A stretch of 64,000 nucleotides of DNA. Origin: Rubrivivax sp. Lineage in GTDB: Bacteria; Pseudomonadota; Gammaproteobacteria; Burkholderiales; Burkholderiaceae_C. The notes under the pieces were generated by a model. It was given only the letters and a program-made list of their open reading frames with translations, did no database searches and had not been told where the DNA came from. A program made the translations under genes and the position numbers. Where the stretch lies: positions 1-64,000 of the forward strand of contig JADCGQ010000014.1 of NCBI GenBank assembly GCA_020248945.1, in the 5' to 3' direction. Of this stretch, positions 47,496-56,984 are shown piece after piece (positions within the stretch are counted from its first letter, which is position 1; every line of letters begins with the position of its first letter).

Positions 47496-48872
47496 TCAGT
47501 TGCCGGCGAGCTTGAGCCCGGGCACCAGCACCGAGCCGATGGTCTTGCCACCTTGCGTGTAAGCGTCGGCGCCGATGGCGGCGATGTCGCGGAACATGCG
47601 CTTGAGGTTGTCCGCAATGGTGACCTCGTGCACCGGGAACGCGATCTGCCCGCCCTCGACCCAGAAGCCGGCGGCGCCGCGCGAGTAGTCGCCGGTGACG
47701 TAGTTGACACCCTGCCCCATCAGCTCGGTCACGAAGAGGCCGCGGTGCAGCTTGCGGATCATCGACTCGAGGTCATCGCGGCGCTTCGTGCGGCGGCTCG
47801 TCATCACCAGGTTCTGCGAACCGCCGGCATGCCCGGTGGTCTTCATGCCGAGCTTGCGCGCCGAGTAGCTGCTGAGGAAGTAGCCCTGGGCGACGCCGCC
47901 CTCGACGACGCGCCGCGCCCGTGTGCGCACGCCTTCGTCATCGAAGGGCGCGCTGCCCTTGCCCTTGAGCAGGTGCGGGTCTTCTTCGATGTCGATGTGC
48001 GAGGCCAGCACCGCCTTGCCGAGGCAGCCTTCAAGAAAGCTGGCCTTGCGGTACAGCGCGCCGCCCGAGGTGGCCTGCACGTAGGCGCCCAGCAGCCCGG
48101 CGGCCACGGTGCTTTCGAACAGCACCGGCACCTCGCCGGTGGCGACGCGGCGGCTCTTCAGGCGGGCCAGTGCGCGCTCGGCGGCGTAACGGCCCACGAC
48201 CTCGGGGCTGGCGAGCTCGCTGGCGTCGCGCATGCTCGTGTACCAGCCGTCGCGCTGCATCTCGCGGCCCTTGCCCGCGATCGGCGACACCGACAGGTAG
48301 TGGCGCGAACTCGCATAGCCGCCACGAAAACCGCGTGTGTTGCCGGCCCAGAAGTGGGCCTGCTGCGCCGAGACGCCCGCGCCTTCGCTGTTGGTGATGC
48401 GGCGGCTGACGGCCATGGCGGCGTCTTCGCAGCGGCGGGCCAGTTCGGCGGCCGCGGCGGCGTCGATGGCCCAGGGGTGGAACAGGTCGAGGTCGCGTGC
48501 GGCTTCGGCGGCCGAAGCCAGATCGACTGCCTCGGGCAGGCCCGCGGCCGGGTCTTCGGCAGTGAAGCGCGCGATGTCGAAGGCGGCCTGCACGGTGCGC
48601 CGAATGGCGGCCGGCGAGAAGTCGGACGTGCTCGCGTTGCCGCGGCGCTGGCCGAGGTAGACGCTGACGCCAAGCGACTTGTCGCGGTTGCGCTCGACGT
48701 TCTCGAGTTCGCCCTTGCGCACGCTCACCGACAGGCCCACGCCTTCGCTCACTTCGGCGCCGGCGTCGCTGGCGCCAAGGCTGACGGCGATCTTCAGCGT
48801 GTCTTCGACGATCTGCTGGAACTGCGCCTGCTCGAAGGCAAAACCGGAAGTGGCACGCGGTGAAGACGTCAT
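47496..48872 (-). CDS. pmbA: Metalloprotease-related protein PmbA (TldE)
   Basis: A 458-residue partner of TldD in a heterodimeric zinc protease that trims peptides and, in other bacteria, matures microcin B17 or degrades CcdA. The N-terminal GASDAGAEVSEGVGLSVSVR and the late segments KTTGHAGGSQNLVM and GYFLSSYSARKLGM fit the family. The ATG at 48872 gives the normal length. It is divergent from darP, a common pairing; no tldD is in the window. Confidence 0.95.
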   Translation of the reverse strand: MTSSPRATSGFAFEQAQFQQIVEDTLKIAVSLGASDAGAEVSEGVGLSVSVRKGELENVERNRDKSLGVSVYLGQRRGNASTSDFSPAAIRRTVQAAFDIARFTAEDPAAGLPEAVDLASAAEAARDLDLFHPWAIDAAAAAELARRCEDAAMAVSRRITNSEGAGVSAQQAHFWAGNTRGFRGGYASSRHYLSVSPIAGKGREMQRDGWYTSMRDASELASPEVVGRYAAERALARLKSRRVATGEVPVLFESTVAAGLLGAYVQATSGGALYRKASFLEGCLGKAVLASHIDIEEDPHLLKGKGSAPFDDEGVRTRARRVVEGGVAQGYFLSSYSARKLGMKTTGHAGGSQNLVMTSRRTKRRDDLESMIRKLHRGLFVTELMGQGVNYVTGDYSRGAAGFWVEGGQIAFPVHEVTIADNLKRMFRDIAAIGADAYTQGGKTIGSVLVPGLKLAGN

Positions 48873-48963
48873 TCGAGGACCAATATGAAGCTGCGCAACA
48901 ATGATAGCCCTCGCTTCCTGGCGAGCTTGCCCCCCACTTCTGGCGCGCCCAGCCCACCTGCCC

Positions 48964-49566
48964 ATGCCCCGCAAAGCCGCGCCGCACCGTGGTGTCGATG
49001 TCCACTACGGCGATGCCGACCCCGGCGACGCCGACGGCCGGCCCAGCAAGTCGGCACTGAAGCGCCAATCGCACGAGCTGCAGGCGCTCGGCGTGGAGGT
49101 CGCGGCCCTGCCCGACCAGCGCCTGGCCGACACGCCCATGCCCGAGGCCCTGCGCGACGCCATCCTCGCCTACCGCCGCACCAAGAGCCACGAGGGCCGC
49201 CGGCGCCAGATCCAGTTCGTCGGCAAGCTCATGCGCGCAGCCGACGAGGCACCGCTGCGCGAGGCCGTGGCCGCCTTCAAGCTCGGCTCGGCCAAGGAAA
49301 CGCTGGCGCTGCACGAGGCCGAGCGCTGGCGCGCCGAGCTGCTGGCCGACGACGACGCCCTGACGCGCTGGATGCAGGAGTTCGCCGACACCGACACCCA
49401 GCAGCTGCGCAGCCTGGTTCGGGCCGCCCGCCGCGACGCCGTCGTGCCCGAGGCGCGGCAGCCCAAGAGCCACCGTGAGCTGTTCCAGTTCATCAAGTCC
49501 GCCATGGCCGGCGCCGCGCCAACCTCTGGCGACGAAGGCTCGCCCGACGACGAGGATGCGCCGTGA
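48964..49566 (+). CDS. darP: Ribosome biogenesis factor DarP (DUF615/YjgA)
   Basis: A 200-residue helical protein that assists late 50S subunit assembly in E. coli. SKSALKRQSHELQALG and the basic HEGRRRQIQFVGKLMR are family signatures; the C-terminus is acidic. Start at 48964. The stop overlaps the GTG of mog (GTGA). Confidence 0.94.
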   Translation: MPRKAAPHRGVDVHYGDADPGDADGRPSKSALKRQSHELQALGVEVAALPDQRLADTPMPEALRDAILAYRRTKSHEGRRRQIQFVGKLMRAADEAPLREAVAAFKLGSAKETLALHEAERWRAELLADDDALTRWMQEFADTDTQQLRSLVRAARRDAVVPEARQPKSHRELFQFIKSAMAGAAPTSGDEGSPDDEDAP

Positions 49567-50162
49567 GCCTGCCCTTCGACACCGTGCGCATCGGCATCGT
49601 CTCGATCAGCGACCGCGCCTCGGCCGGTGTCTACGAAGACAAGGGCCTGCCGGCGCTGAAGGACTGGCTCGGCCGCGCGCTGAAGAACCCCGTGGACTGG
49701 GTCGAGCGTCTGATCCCCGATGAGCAGGACGGCATCTCGGCCGCGCTGATCGAGCTTGTCGACCAGGCCCGATGCGACCTGGTGCTGACGACCGGTGGCA
49801 CCGGCCCGGCCCCGCGCGACGTGACGCCCGAAGCCACCATGGCCGTGGCCCACCGGCTGATGCCCGGCTTTGGCGAGCAGATGCGGCAGATCTCGCTGGC
49901 CTTCGTGCCCACGGCCATCCTGTCGCGCCAGGTGGCGGTGATCCGCGGCCGCGCGCTCATCATCAACCTGCCGGGCCAGCCCAAGGCCATCGCCGAGACG
50001 CTGCAAGGCCTGCCTTCGGCCACGCCACCGGTGCCGGGCATCTTTGCCGCGGTGCCCTACTGCATCGATCTCATCGGCGGGCCCTACCTCGAAACCGACG
50101 ACAGCGTGTGCCGGGCCTTCCGGCCGAAGTCGGCGCAGCGGCCGCCACCGTCAGTGACATAG
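49563..50162 (+). CDS. mog: Molybdopterin adenylyltransferase
   Basis: A 199-residue enzyme that adenylylates molybdopterin before metal insertion. IGIVSISDRASAGVYEDKG opens the fold, TTGGTGPAPRDVTPEA (about 79-94) binds the nucleotide/pterin, and NLPGQPKAIAE follows. The GTG start (49563) overlaps darP by 4 nt. The last about 15 residues are an extra Pro/Arg-rich end. Confidence 0.95.
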   Translation: MSLPFDTVRIGIVSISDRASAGVYEDKGLPALKDWLGRALKNPVDWVERLIPDEQDGISAALIELVDQARCDLVLTTGGTGPAPRDVTPEATMAVAHRLMPGFGEQMRQISLAFVPTAILSRQVAVIRGRALIINLPGQPKAIAETLQGLPSATPPVPGIFAAVPYCIDLIGGPYLETDDSVCRAFRPKSAQRPPPSVT

Positions 50163-50255
50163 GCACCGTCGGCCCTGGCCGGCATCGCCGGCGGCTCAAG
50201 CCGGCCGCGGCGGTGTCCGATATCGAAGGCAGGAGCGTTCCGTCCGCCTTCATCC

Positions 50256-52292
50256 ATGCCCGTGCCCTCACCCGCACCCAGCGAGCCACTGGCGCCGCTG
50301 CTGCCGTCTGTCTCGATCGTCGAGGCGACGATGCGGCAGGCGCGCCGCGCGGTGGCCATCACGCTGGCCGGGGCGGCACTGTGGACAGCCGTGCTGCTGG
50401 CAGAGCGGCTTTGGACGGCCGAGGCCCTGGCCCGAGCCGCCGAGCGACTGGGCACCGCGCACGAGGTCGCCGGCCGCCTGCACGTGGCGGAGCAGCAGTT
50501 GTGGCAGGCCGCGCAGACCGCCTCGCTGACCGGCGACCGGGCCTGGATCGACCGCTACGACCGGTTGGTCGATCAGGTCGGGCAGACCGTCGAGCACGCC
50601 GCCCTGCTGGCGCCGCTGGCGGTGGCCGAGCAGTACCGCAGCAAGACCGCGGCCGCCGCGGCCGAGATCGCTCGCATGCGGGCCTCGGCGCTGGACGCCA
50701 TGAAAAGCGGTGCCCATGCCTCGGCGCGGGCCTTGTTCGACGGTGAACGCTACGGCCGCCACAGCCGCCTGCTGGCCGAGGCCAACGCAGAGCTCACAGG
50801 CGCTTCACTGGCGGCCAACAGGGCCGAGCTGGCGCGCCTGGAGCAGCGCGGTTGGCTGATGAGCGGCGGTGCCGTGCTCATGGCGCTGCTGGCCGGCGCC
50901 ATGCTCTGGGGCCGGCTGTCGCGGCGGCTAGACCACACTCGAGGCACGCTGCGCGAGGCCGAGGTGCACATCCAGCGCATGGCCAGCTCCGACCTGCTCA
51001 CCGGCCTGGACAACCGCGCCGGCCTGCACGACACCATGCACGCGCGCATGGCGCGTGCCGGCGCCGCTGGCGAGACGATGGCCGTGCTGATGGTCGACCT
51101 CGACCGCTTCAAGCCCGTGAACGACCGCCATGGCCACATGGTCGGCGACATGGTGCTCAAGGAAGTGGCCCGCCGGCTGCGCCTGTGCCTGGCGCCCGAC
51201 GACCTGCGCGCCCGCTACGGTGGCGACGAATTCGTCGTCGTCGTGCCCGGGCGGCCGGGCTCCATCGGCCCTCGCGCCACGGCCGAGCGCATCGTCGAGC
51301 GGCTGTCGGAACCGATGCAGTTCGGCGATCTCTCGGTCTCGATCGGCGCCAGCGTCGGCATCGCCACCTTCCCGGCCGACGCCCACACGGCCGACGAACT
51401 GCTGCGCAAGGCCGACTCGGCGCTGTACCGCGCCAAGCAGGGCGGCCGCAACCTCGTGCACCACTACGACGCCCGCCGCGACGAGCTGCTGGCCGAGCGC
51501 CACACGCTCGAGCAGGAGATGCGCGAAGGCATCGCCACCGGCCAGCTCGTGCCCTTCTACCAGCCCATCGTCGGGCTGGAGCGGCGCAACGTCAGCTCGA
51601 TGGAGATGCTGTGCCGCTGGCGCCATCCGGAACGCGGGCTGCTCACCCCCGACAAGTTCATCGCCGTGGCCGAGACCTCGGGCCAGATCGCGCCGCTGAC
51701 CTTTGCGCTGCTGCGCGCCGCCTGCCGCGACATCGAGCGCTTTCCGCCGAACTGGCGGCTGTCGATCAACGTGGCGCCGCAGCAGATCGAGAACCCCGAG
51801 CTCGTGGAACAGCTGCTGGCCATCGTGCACGAGGCGGGTGTCCCGCCCAGCCGATTCGACGTCGAGCTGACCGAGACCGCCCTCGTCAACGACACCGCCC
51901 GTGCCCGTGCGGTGATCCTGGCGCTCAAGAGGGCCGGCATGACGGTGACGCTGGACGACTTCGGCACCGGCTACTCGAGCCTGAGCTACCTGGCCGAGAT
52001 GACCTTCGACCGCATCAAGATCGACCGCAGCTTCGTGGACACGATCGACAAGCCCGAGAGCGCAAAGATCGTCGCCGCGATCATCGGCCTGTCGCGCAGC
52101 CTGGGCGTGGACACCGTGGCCGAGGGCGTGGAGACCGAGCTGCAGGCCACGACGCTGCACCGCATGGGCTGCCGCAATGCCCAGGGCTACCTGTTCGGCC
52201 GCCCGATGCCGCCGAAGGACCTGAGCGACCGCGTCGCGCTGGCCAAGAACACCATGGCGCCGCTGGCGCGGCGGGTCGAGAACAGCCGCTGA
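50256..52292 (+). CDS. Membrane-bound GGDEF-EAL protein
   Basis: A 678-residue c-di-GMP enzyme. Two hydrophobic helices (about 31-50 and 201-219) frame a periplasmic helical sensor region of about 150 residues. The GGDEF motif is intact at 322-326, but the inhibitory RxxD site before it is absent. The EAL domain has ExLxR as EMLCR (450-454), DDFGTGYSS (about 567-575) and EGVET, so phosphodiesterase residues are largely in place. Both activities are possible. It is a single-gene unit, convergent with cysE. Confidence 0.93.
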   Translation: MPVPSPAPSEPLAPLLPSVSIVEATMRQARRAVAITLAGAALWTAVLLAERLWTAEALARAAERLGTAHEVAGRLHVAEQQLWQAAQTASLTGDRAWIDRYDRLVDQVGQTVEHAALLAPLAVAEQYRSKTAAAAAEIARMRASALDAMKSGAHASARALFDGERYGRHSRLLAEANAELTGASLAANRAELARLEQRGWLMSGGAVLMALLAGAMLWGRLSRRLDHTRGTLREAEVHIQRMASSDLLTGLDNRAGLHDTMHARMARAGAAGETMAVLMVDLDRFKPVNDRHGHMVGDMVLKEVARRLRLCLAPDDLRARYGGDEFVVVVPGRPGSIGPRATAERIVERLSEPMQFGDLSVSIGASVGIATFPADAHTADELLRKADSALYRAKQGGRNLVHHYDARRDELLAERHTLEQEMREGIATGQLVPFYQPIVGLERRNVSSMEMLCRWRHPERGLLTPDKFIAVAETSGQIAPLTFALLRAACRDIERFPPNWRLSINVAPQQIENPELVEQLLAIVHEAGVPPSRFDVELTETALVNDTARARAVILALKRAGMTVTLDDFGTGYSSLSYLAEMTFDRIKIDRSFVDTIDKPESAKIVAAIIGLSRSLGVDTVAEGVETELQATTLHRMGCRNAQGYLFGRPMPPKDLSDRVALAKNTMAPLARRVENSR

Positions 52293-52296
52293 GGAA

Positions 52297-53076
52297 CTAT
52301 TTGACGAGGCGGCTCAAGCGCTCGCCGTCGAAGTCGGCCTCGGTGCGGGCCTCCAGCGGCACGCAGTCGGTGAGCGGCAGTTCGCGCGAGCGCGCAGAGA
52401 GCTTCTCGATGGCCTGCCACAGCAGCGCGATCTGCTGCTCGTGGCTGCCGGCGTGGTCGATCAGGCCCTTCAGGGCCTGCGCCACGGGGTCGTCGCCCTG
52501 CGTCAGGCCGTAGGCCGAGAAGCCCAGCTTGGCGGCGGCCCGCTCGCGCTCGCCATCGGCGCTCTTGGCCAGGATGCGCGCCGGAATGCCCACCGCGGTG
52601 GCGCCCGCAGGCACCGCCTGCAGCAGCACCGCGTTGGAGCCGACGCGAGCGCCGTCGCCGACCGTGAAGCCGCCCAGTACCTTGGCGCCGGCGCTGACGA
52701 TGACGCCCCGGCCCAGCGTCGGGTGGCGCTTGGCGCCCTTCTCGAGCGAGGTGCCGCCGAGCGTGACGCCGTGGTACAGCGTGCACTCGTCGCCGACCTC
52801 GGCGGTTTCGCCGATGACGAGGCCCATGCCGTGGTCGATGAAGACGCGGCGGCCGATGGTGGCGCCGGGGTGGATCTCGATGCCGGTGAACCAGCGCGCC
52901 AGGTGCGACACGAAGCGCGCCGGCCAGCGCAGGCCGCGCTGCCACAGCGCATGCGCCCAGCGGTGCATGACGAGCGCGTGCAGACCCGGGTAGCAGGTGA
53001 GCACCTCCCAGCGCGAGCGCGCGGCGGGGTCGCGCTCGAGGATGCAGGCGATGTCTTCGCGCAGGCGGGCAAACAT
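52297..53076 (-). CDS. cysE: Serine O-acetyltransferase
   Basis: A 259-residue enzyme making O-acetylserine, the carbon acceptor in cysteine synthesis. An N-terminal helical domain is followed by left-handed beta-helix hexapeptide repeats, with [20 protein letters not shown] and [20 protein letters not shown]; the active His and Asp lie in this part. The C-terminal tail is about 60 residues past the repeats. It follows trmJ after 23 nt on the same strand. Confidence 0.95.
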   Translation of the reverse strand: MFARLREDIACILERDPAARSRWEVLTCYPGLHALVMHRWAHALWQRGLRWPARFVSHLARWFTGIEIHPGATIGRRVFIDHGMGLVIGETAEVGDECTLYHGVTLGGTSLEKGAKRHPTLGRGVIVSAGAKVLGGFTVGDGARVGSNAVLLQAVPAGATAVGIPARILAKSADGERERAAAKLGFSAYGLTQGDDPVAQALKGLIDHAGSHEQQIALLWQAIEKLSARSRELPLTDCVPLEARTEADFDGERLSRLVK

Positions 53077-53099
53077 GGGCGGAGTTTAGTCAGCGCCGT

Positions 53100-53882
53100 T
53101 CAACCCTGCTTACCTCGTTCGGCAGGGGTTCGTGGCAGGGGTGCCGCAGCGGCGGCCTGCTCGGCGGCGCGCGCAATGCCGCGCAGGATGTGCACCTCGT
53201 CGGTCGTGAGCTGCGTGCGGTTCAGCAGCTGGTTCAGGCGCGGCATCAGCTTGGTCGGGGCGGCCGGGTCGAGGAAGCCGATGCGCTCCAGCACCGCTTG
53301 CCAATGCGCCAGCGCGCCCTGCACGGCGGCGCCGTCGGCCAGCGGCGCCGCCCGCACCGCGGGCGCGGCGGCCACCACGGGCCACCCGCCCAGCGCCTGC
53401 CGCCACTCGTAGGCCAGCAACTGCACCGCCTGCGAGAGGTTGAGCGAGCCGTAATCCGGATTGCTCGGGATGCTCAGGCAGGCATGGCAGCGGTAGACAT
53501 CGGCGTTGTCCATGCCGGTGCGCTCGCGGCCGAAGACGAAGGCCACGCGGTGGCCCTGCGCCGCCAGTGCCGGCAGGTGCTCGCGCGGCGCGAAGGTGGG
53601 CGGGCCGAAGTCGCGCGGCGTCATGGCCGTGGCGCAGGCCCAGGTGATGCCGTCCAGCGCCTCGGCCAGCGAGTCCACGATGCGGGCGGCGGCCAGCACG
53701 TCGGCGGCGCCGCTGGCCATGGCCACGGCGTCGGCATGCTGCTGCACATCGGCAAAGCGCGGCGCCACCAGCACCAGATCGGCGAAGCCCATCACCTTGA
53801 TCGCGCGCGCCGCGGCGCCGACGTTGCCGGCATGGCTCGGGCGCACGAGCACGAAGCGGGTGGAGTCGGCAGGAAGGCTCAT
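53100..53882 (-). CDS. trmJ: tRNA/rRNA methyltransferase TrmJ
   Basis: A 260-residue SPOUT-family enzyme that 2'-O-methylates residue 32 in tRNAs. FVLVRPSHAGNVGAAARAIK opens the fold, and the knot motifs VFGRERTGMDN and SIPSNPDYGSLNLSQAVQLL are clear. The ATG at 53882 fits the family start. It is divergent from suhB, with which it is paired in many Burkholderiales. Confidence 0.95.
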   Translation of the reverse strand: MSLPADSTRFVLVRPSHAGNVGAAARAIKVMGFADLVLVAPRFADVQQHADAVAMASGAADVLAAARIVDSLAEALDGITWACATAMTPRDFGPPTFAPREHLPALAAQGHRVAFVFGRERTGMDNADVYRCHACLSIPSNPDYGSLNLSQAVQLLAYEWRQALGGWPVVAAAPAVRAAPLADGAAVQGALAHWQAVLERIGFLDPAAPTKLMPRLNQLLNRTQLTTDEVHILRGIARAAEQAAAAAPLPRTPAERGKQG

Positions 53883-53914
53883 GAGAGGAGGCTGTCGGCC
53901 GCAGTGCGGGCGTC

Positions 53915-53920
53915 TAGAAT
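53915..53920 (+). promoter_or_regulatory. Putative -10 box of suhB
   Basis: TAGAAT (context CTAGAATCGA, identical to that before the aminotransferase at 34721) 88 nt before the suhB ATG. The -35 is not clear. Confidence 0.4.
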
Positions 53921-54007
53921 CGAGGGTTTTCTCGCGGTCGGAAGCTGCATTCTCCGGCCGCGCGCTCTTTTCCAACCGTTGCCCGCTGCCCCCACCCCGA
54001 AGCCACC

Positions 54008-54979
54008 ATGTCGCAAGCCCTGCACCCCATGCTCAACATCGCCGTCAAGGCGGCTCGTTCGGCGGGGTCGATCATCAACCGCGCCGCGCTCGACCTCGAC
54101 GTGCTCAAGATCGGCAGCAAGGGCCCGAACGACTTCGTCTCCGAAGTCGATCGCCACGCCGAAGCCGTGATCATCGAGACCCTGCTCGATGCCTATCCGG
54201 GGCACGGCATCCTGGCCGAAGAAAGCGGCCGCGAGCACGGCGCGCGCGACAGCGAGTACGTCTGGATCATCGATCCGCTGGACGGCACCACCAACTTCCT
54301 GCATGGCTTCCCGGTCTACGCCGTCAGCATCGCGCTGGCCGTGCGCGGGCAGGTGCAGCAGGCCGTCGTCTACGACCCGACGCGCAACGACCTGTTCATC
54401 GCCAGCAAGGGCCGCGGCGCCTTCCTCAACGACCGGCGCCTGCGCGTCAGCAAGCGCACGCGCTTGTCCGATTCGCTCGTGGGCACGGGCTTCCCGTTCC
54501 GCCGCGGCGACAACTTCAAGCGTTACGTGAAGATGTTCGAAGAGGTGATGCAGTCCTGCGCCGGCCTGCGCCGGCCGGGTGCGGCTGCCCTGGACCTCTG
54601 CTACGTGGCCGCGGGCTACTACGACGGCTTCTTCGAGACCGGCCTGAACCCCTGGGACGTGGCCGCGGGCTCGCTGATGATCACCGAGGCCGGCGGCCTG
54701 ATCGGCAACTTTGCCGGCGAGAGCGACTACCTGCACCAGCGCGAGGTGGTGGCGGGCAACCCCAAGGTCTTCGGCCAGCTGGTCAGCATCCTGGCGCCGT
54801 ACACGCGTGTCATCAAGGACGAGCCCTCGGTGCCCGGCCGCAGGCCCGAGGAAGCCGGCGACGCCGTGCTGCTGGCCCTGGGCGGTGGCGCCGCGCCAGC
54901 CGCCGAGCCCGCCCCAGCGCGCAAGGCGCCGGTGCGCATCCGCCGCCAGACGTCGCCCGGGGACGACGCGCCGATGTGA
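54008..54979 (+). CDS. suhB: Inositol monophosphatase family protein SuhB
   Basis: A 323-residue Mg-dependent phosphatase; in E. coli SuhB also joins the rRNA antitermination complex. The metal sites are in LAEESGRE (about 71-78), [17 protein letters not shown] (about 89-105) and [19 protein letters not shown]. About 55 residues beyond the fold form an Ala/Pro/Arg-rich tail not seen in the 267-residue E. coli protein. Annotation as phosphatase is secure; the transcription role is inferred from orthology. Confidence 0.93.
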   Translation: MSQALHPMLNIAVKAARSAGSIINRAALDLDVLKIGSKGPNDFVSEVDRHAEAVIIETLLDAYPGHGILAEESGREHGARDSEYVWIIDPLDGTTNFLHGFPVYAVSIALAVRGQVQQAVVYDPTRNDLFIASKGRGAFLNDRRLRVSKRTRLSDSLVGTGFPFRRGDNFKRYVKMFEEVMQSCAGLRRPGAAALDLCYVAAGYYDGFFETGLNPWDVAAGSLMITEAGGLIGNFAGESDYLHQREVVAGNPKVFGQLVSILAPYTRVIKDEPSVPGRRPEEAGDAVLLALGGGAAPAAEPAPARKAPVRIRRQTSPGDDAPM

Positions 54980-54998
54980 GCAGGCTGAGGCACGGCGC

Positions 54999-55214
54999 TC
55001 AGCCGCGCCAGATGCTCCACAGGCCGTACACGACGTGCCCCCACACGAGCACGTTGAAGCCCAGCAGCGCGAACACGCGCGAGGCCACCCAGAAGCCGCG
55101 GGCACGGCGGTCGCAGGCCGGCTCACCCGTGACCAGGTAGAGCACGAAGTACATCGCCGCCGGCGCCAGCGTGCCGATGATCAGCACGCCCATGACCCAA
55201 TAGAAGATCGTCAT
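54999..55214 (-). CDS. Small two-helix membrane protein
   Basis: A 71-residue protein with hydrophobic helices at about 4-28 and 46-66 and a short charged loop (EPACDRRARGF). I do not recognise a family. The sequence CATAAT (complement of 55220-55225) ends 5 nt before the ATG, so the transcript may start on the ATG and be leaderless. It is convergent with suhB and lies between it and the glucan locus. Codon use looks like its neighbours. Confidence 0.65.
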   Translation of the reverse strand: MTIFYWVMGVLIIGTLAPAAMYFVLYLVTGEPACDRRARGFWVASRVFALLGFNVLVWGHVVYGLWSIWRG

Positions 55215-55278
55215 GCACCATTATGGCCAGCGGCCCCGGGGTTGCCGCCGCTGGTTCGGCAAAGGCCGTGCGAAGGCG

Positions 55279-56775
55279 TCAGATCGACGGGTAGACGATG
55301 TCGTCGATGTAGTAGGTGCGTGCCCCGGTCGTTGCACCCGTCGTGCCGAAGTTGAAGAACACCGACAGACGCGTGTAGGTGGTGGACAGGTTGAGTGCCG
55401 CCGTACCCGCAGCCTGATTGGCGAAGTTGAAGCTCAGGGTCTGCCAGCCGCTGGCGGTGGTGACGGTGGCCTCGGTCTCGACCGACTGGGTAGGGTCGGC
55501 CGCGTTCTCGACCTTCATGCGCACCGGGATGCCGGCCACCGGCGACCACACCCGCGCCGTGATCGTGGTGTTCCCGGTCGCAAAGCCGATGCGCGGGATC
55601 GAGTTGCCGGCTGCCGTGGAGATTGTCGTGCCGGCCCAGAGTTCGGCCGAGGCGCTCTTGATGACGCGGGCCACCTTGTTGGTCGCGTCGGTCGGATCGG
55701 TCACCACGCTGGCGTCTTCAGCACCACCGAAGCCGGCAAAGGTGGGCGCCGTGCCTTCGAAGTTGATCGAGGTCGTGGCACCCGTGCCGCCGCCACCACC
55801 GCCACCGCCGCCAGGGGTGCCGGGCACGAAGGTGATGTCGTCGAAGTAGTACGTCTTCTCGACCGCCGTGGCCTTGGAGCGGCCGAAGTCGAAGAAGATC
55901 GTCGCCTTGTTGTAGTTGAAGCTGAGGTTCAGCGCCGCCGTGCCCGTGACCTGGGTCGCGAAGTTGAACGTCAGCGTCTGCCAGCCGGCGGCCGTCGTGA
56001 CCGTGGCTTCGGTCTCGACCGACTTGTTCGGGTCGGTGCTGTCCTCGACCTTCAGGCGCACCGGGATGCCGGCGTCGGGCGACCACACGCGCACCGACAG
56101 GCGGGTGTCGGTGGTGTTGAACGGGATCTTCGGAGAGAAGCCCCGCTGCACGCCACCGCGGGTGTCGGTGATGGTCGTGCCGGCAAAGACTTCGGCACCG
56201 GCCGCACGCACGACGCGGGCGACCTTGTTGGCCGCATCGGTCGGGTCGGTCACGATCGTGGACGCCTCGGCGCCGCCGAAGCCGACCAGGCCGTAGCCGA
56301 TGTCGACGGCATTGAAGCTCACAGGCAGCGACATCTGCGTGAGCAGCACCGTGTCGTAGGCCTGCTGCGCCGTGGTGACGGCGTTGCCGTTGCCGCTGGC
56401 GTCCTGCACGGTGTTGGCACCGACGCTGACGCCCACCGTGCCCGTGGTGTTGGGCGTGGGCACCACCACCAGCGTGGCGCTCGTGCCGTTGATGCGCGTG
56501 AAGGCACCCTTGGTGCCGCCGGAAACGACTACGTCGTCGACCGTGAAGCTGGTGCCGACGTTCTCGTTGAAGCCGAAGCTGAAGAGCACGTCGCCGGTGG
56601 CCGTGGCACCGAGCACGTTGTCGGTGATGGTGACCACGGGGCCTGTGGTGTCGGCGGGTGAGCCCGCCGCGGCCGGCGGTGCTTCGCCGTCACCGCCACC
56701 GCAGGCTGCGAGCAGCAGCACGGCACTGGCCAGCAGCAGGCGCAGAGGCGTTCTGGAAGGGGAACGAGACTTCAT
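55279..56775 (-). CDS. Lipoprotein with duplicated carbohydrate-binding-like module
   Basis: A 498-residue lipoprotein: lipobox LLAAC with Cys25, an Ig-like domain (about 45-145), and two copies of a roughly 160-residue beta-rich module (152-316 and 337-497) joined by a poly-Gly linker (322-330). The copies share FGGAE, TDPTDA.NKVARV, AGTTI, VWSP.AGIPVR.KVE, SVETEATVTTA.GWQTL and TYY.DDI. Modules of this kind occur beside catalytic domains in laminarinases. No catalytic domain is present, so glucan capture at the cell surface is the best guess. The start at 56775 places the signal peptide first; promoter and operator lie at 56900-56945. Confidence 0.82.
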   Translation of the reverse strand: MKSRSPSRTPLRLLLASAVLLLAACGGGDGEAPPAAAGSPADTTGPVVTITDNVLGATATGDVLFSFGFNENVGTSFTVDDVVVSGGTKGAFTRINGTSATLVVVPTPNTTGTVGVSVGANTVQDASGNGNAVTTAQQAYDTVLLTQMSLPVSFNAVDIGYGLVGFGGAEASTIVTDPTDAANKVARVVRAAGAEVFAGTTITDTRGGVQRGFSPKIPFNTTDTRLSVRVWSPDAGIPVRLKVEDSTDPNKSVETEATVTTAAGWQTLTFNFATQVTGTAALNLSFNYNKATIFFDFGRSKATAVEKTYYFDDITFVPGTPGGGGGGGGGTGATTSINFEGTAPTFAGFGGAEDASVVTDPTDATNKVARVIKSASAELWAGTTISTAAGNSIPRIGFATGNTTITARVWSPVAGIPVRMKVENAADPTQSVETEATVTTASGWQTLSFNFANQAAGTAALNLSTTYTRLSVFFNFGTTGATTGARTYYIDDIVYPSI

Positions 56776-56899
56776 GGCGGTGGATCCTGGTGAAGTAGAC
56801 GGCCCTGACGCGCTCAGGGAAACGGCGGTGGCCAGCAGGCCGGGCGGCTCGGTGCCGAAGCAAAGGAAACAGGTGCGCAAGGGACTCATGGAGGATTCA

Positions 56900-56945
56900 T
56901 GAAAGCGCTTTCAGCAGTATGCGCGGGCTGTTCCGTGCTTGGCAA
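56900..56945 (-). promoter_or_regulatory. Promoter with LacI-type operator for the lipoprotein gene
   Basis: On the minus strand TTGCCA (56940-56945), an 18-bp spacer and CATACT (56916-56921) are followed 2 bp later by the perfect palindrome TGAAAGCGCTTTCA (56900-56913). The operator covers the transcription start, so a bound repressor would block initiation. The same 14 bp occurs at two other places in this locus. Confidence 0.8.
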
Positions 56946-56984
56946 GCGCGAATCACCCCTGGCTTTCCCGTAGCCGCCGGCCGC

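Noticed and set aside
47258..47710. Open frame translating the 9-bp repeat as a Gly/Ala repeat
   Set aside because: It overlaps the end of pmbA in another frame and consists mostly of low-complexity sequence; not a gene.
55227..55254. 8-bp stem hairpin between the lipoprotein gene and the small membrane protein gene
   Set aside because: No T run follows on the minus strand; it may be only GC-rich background.
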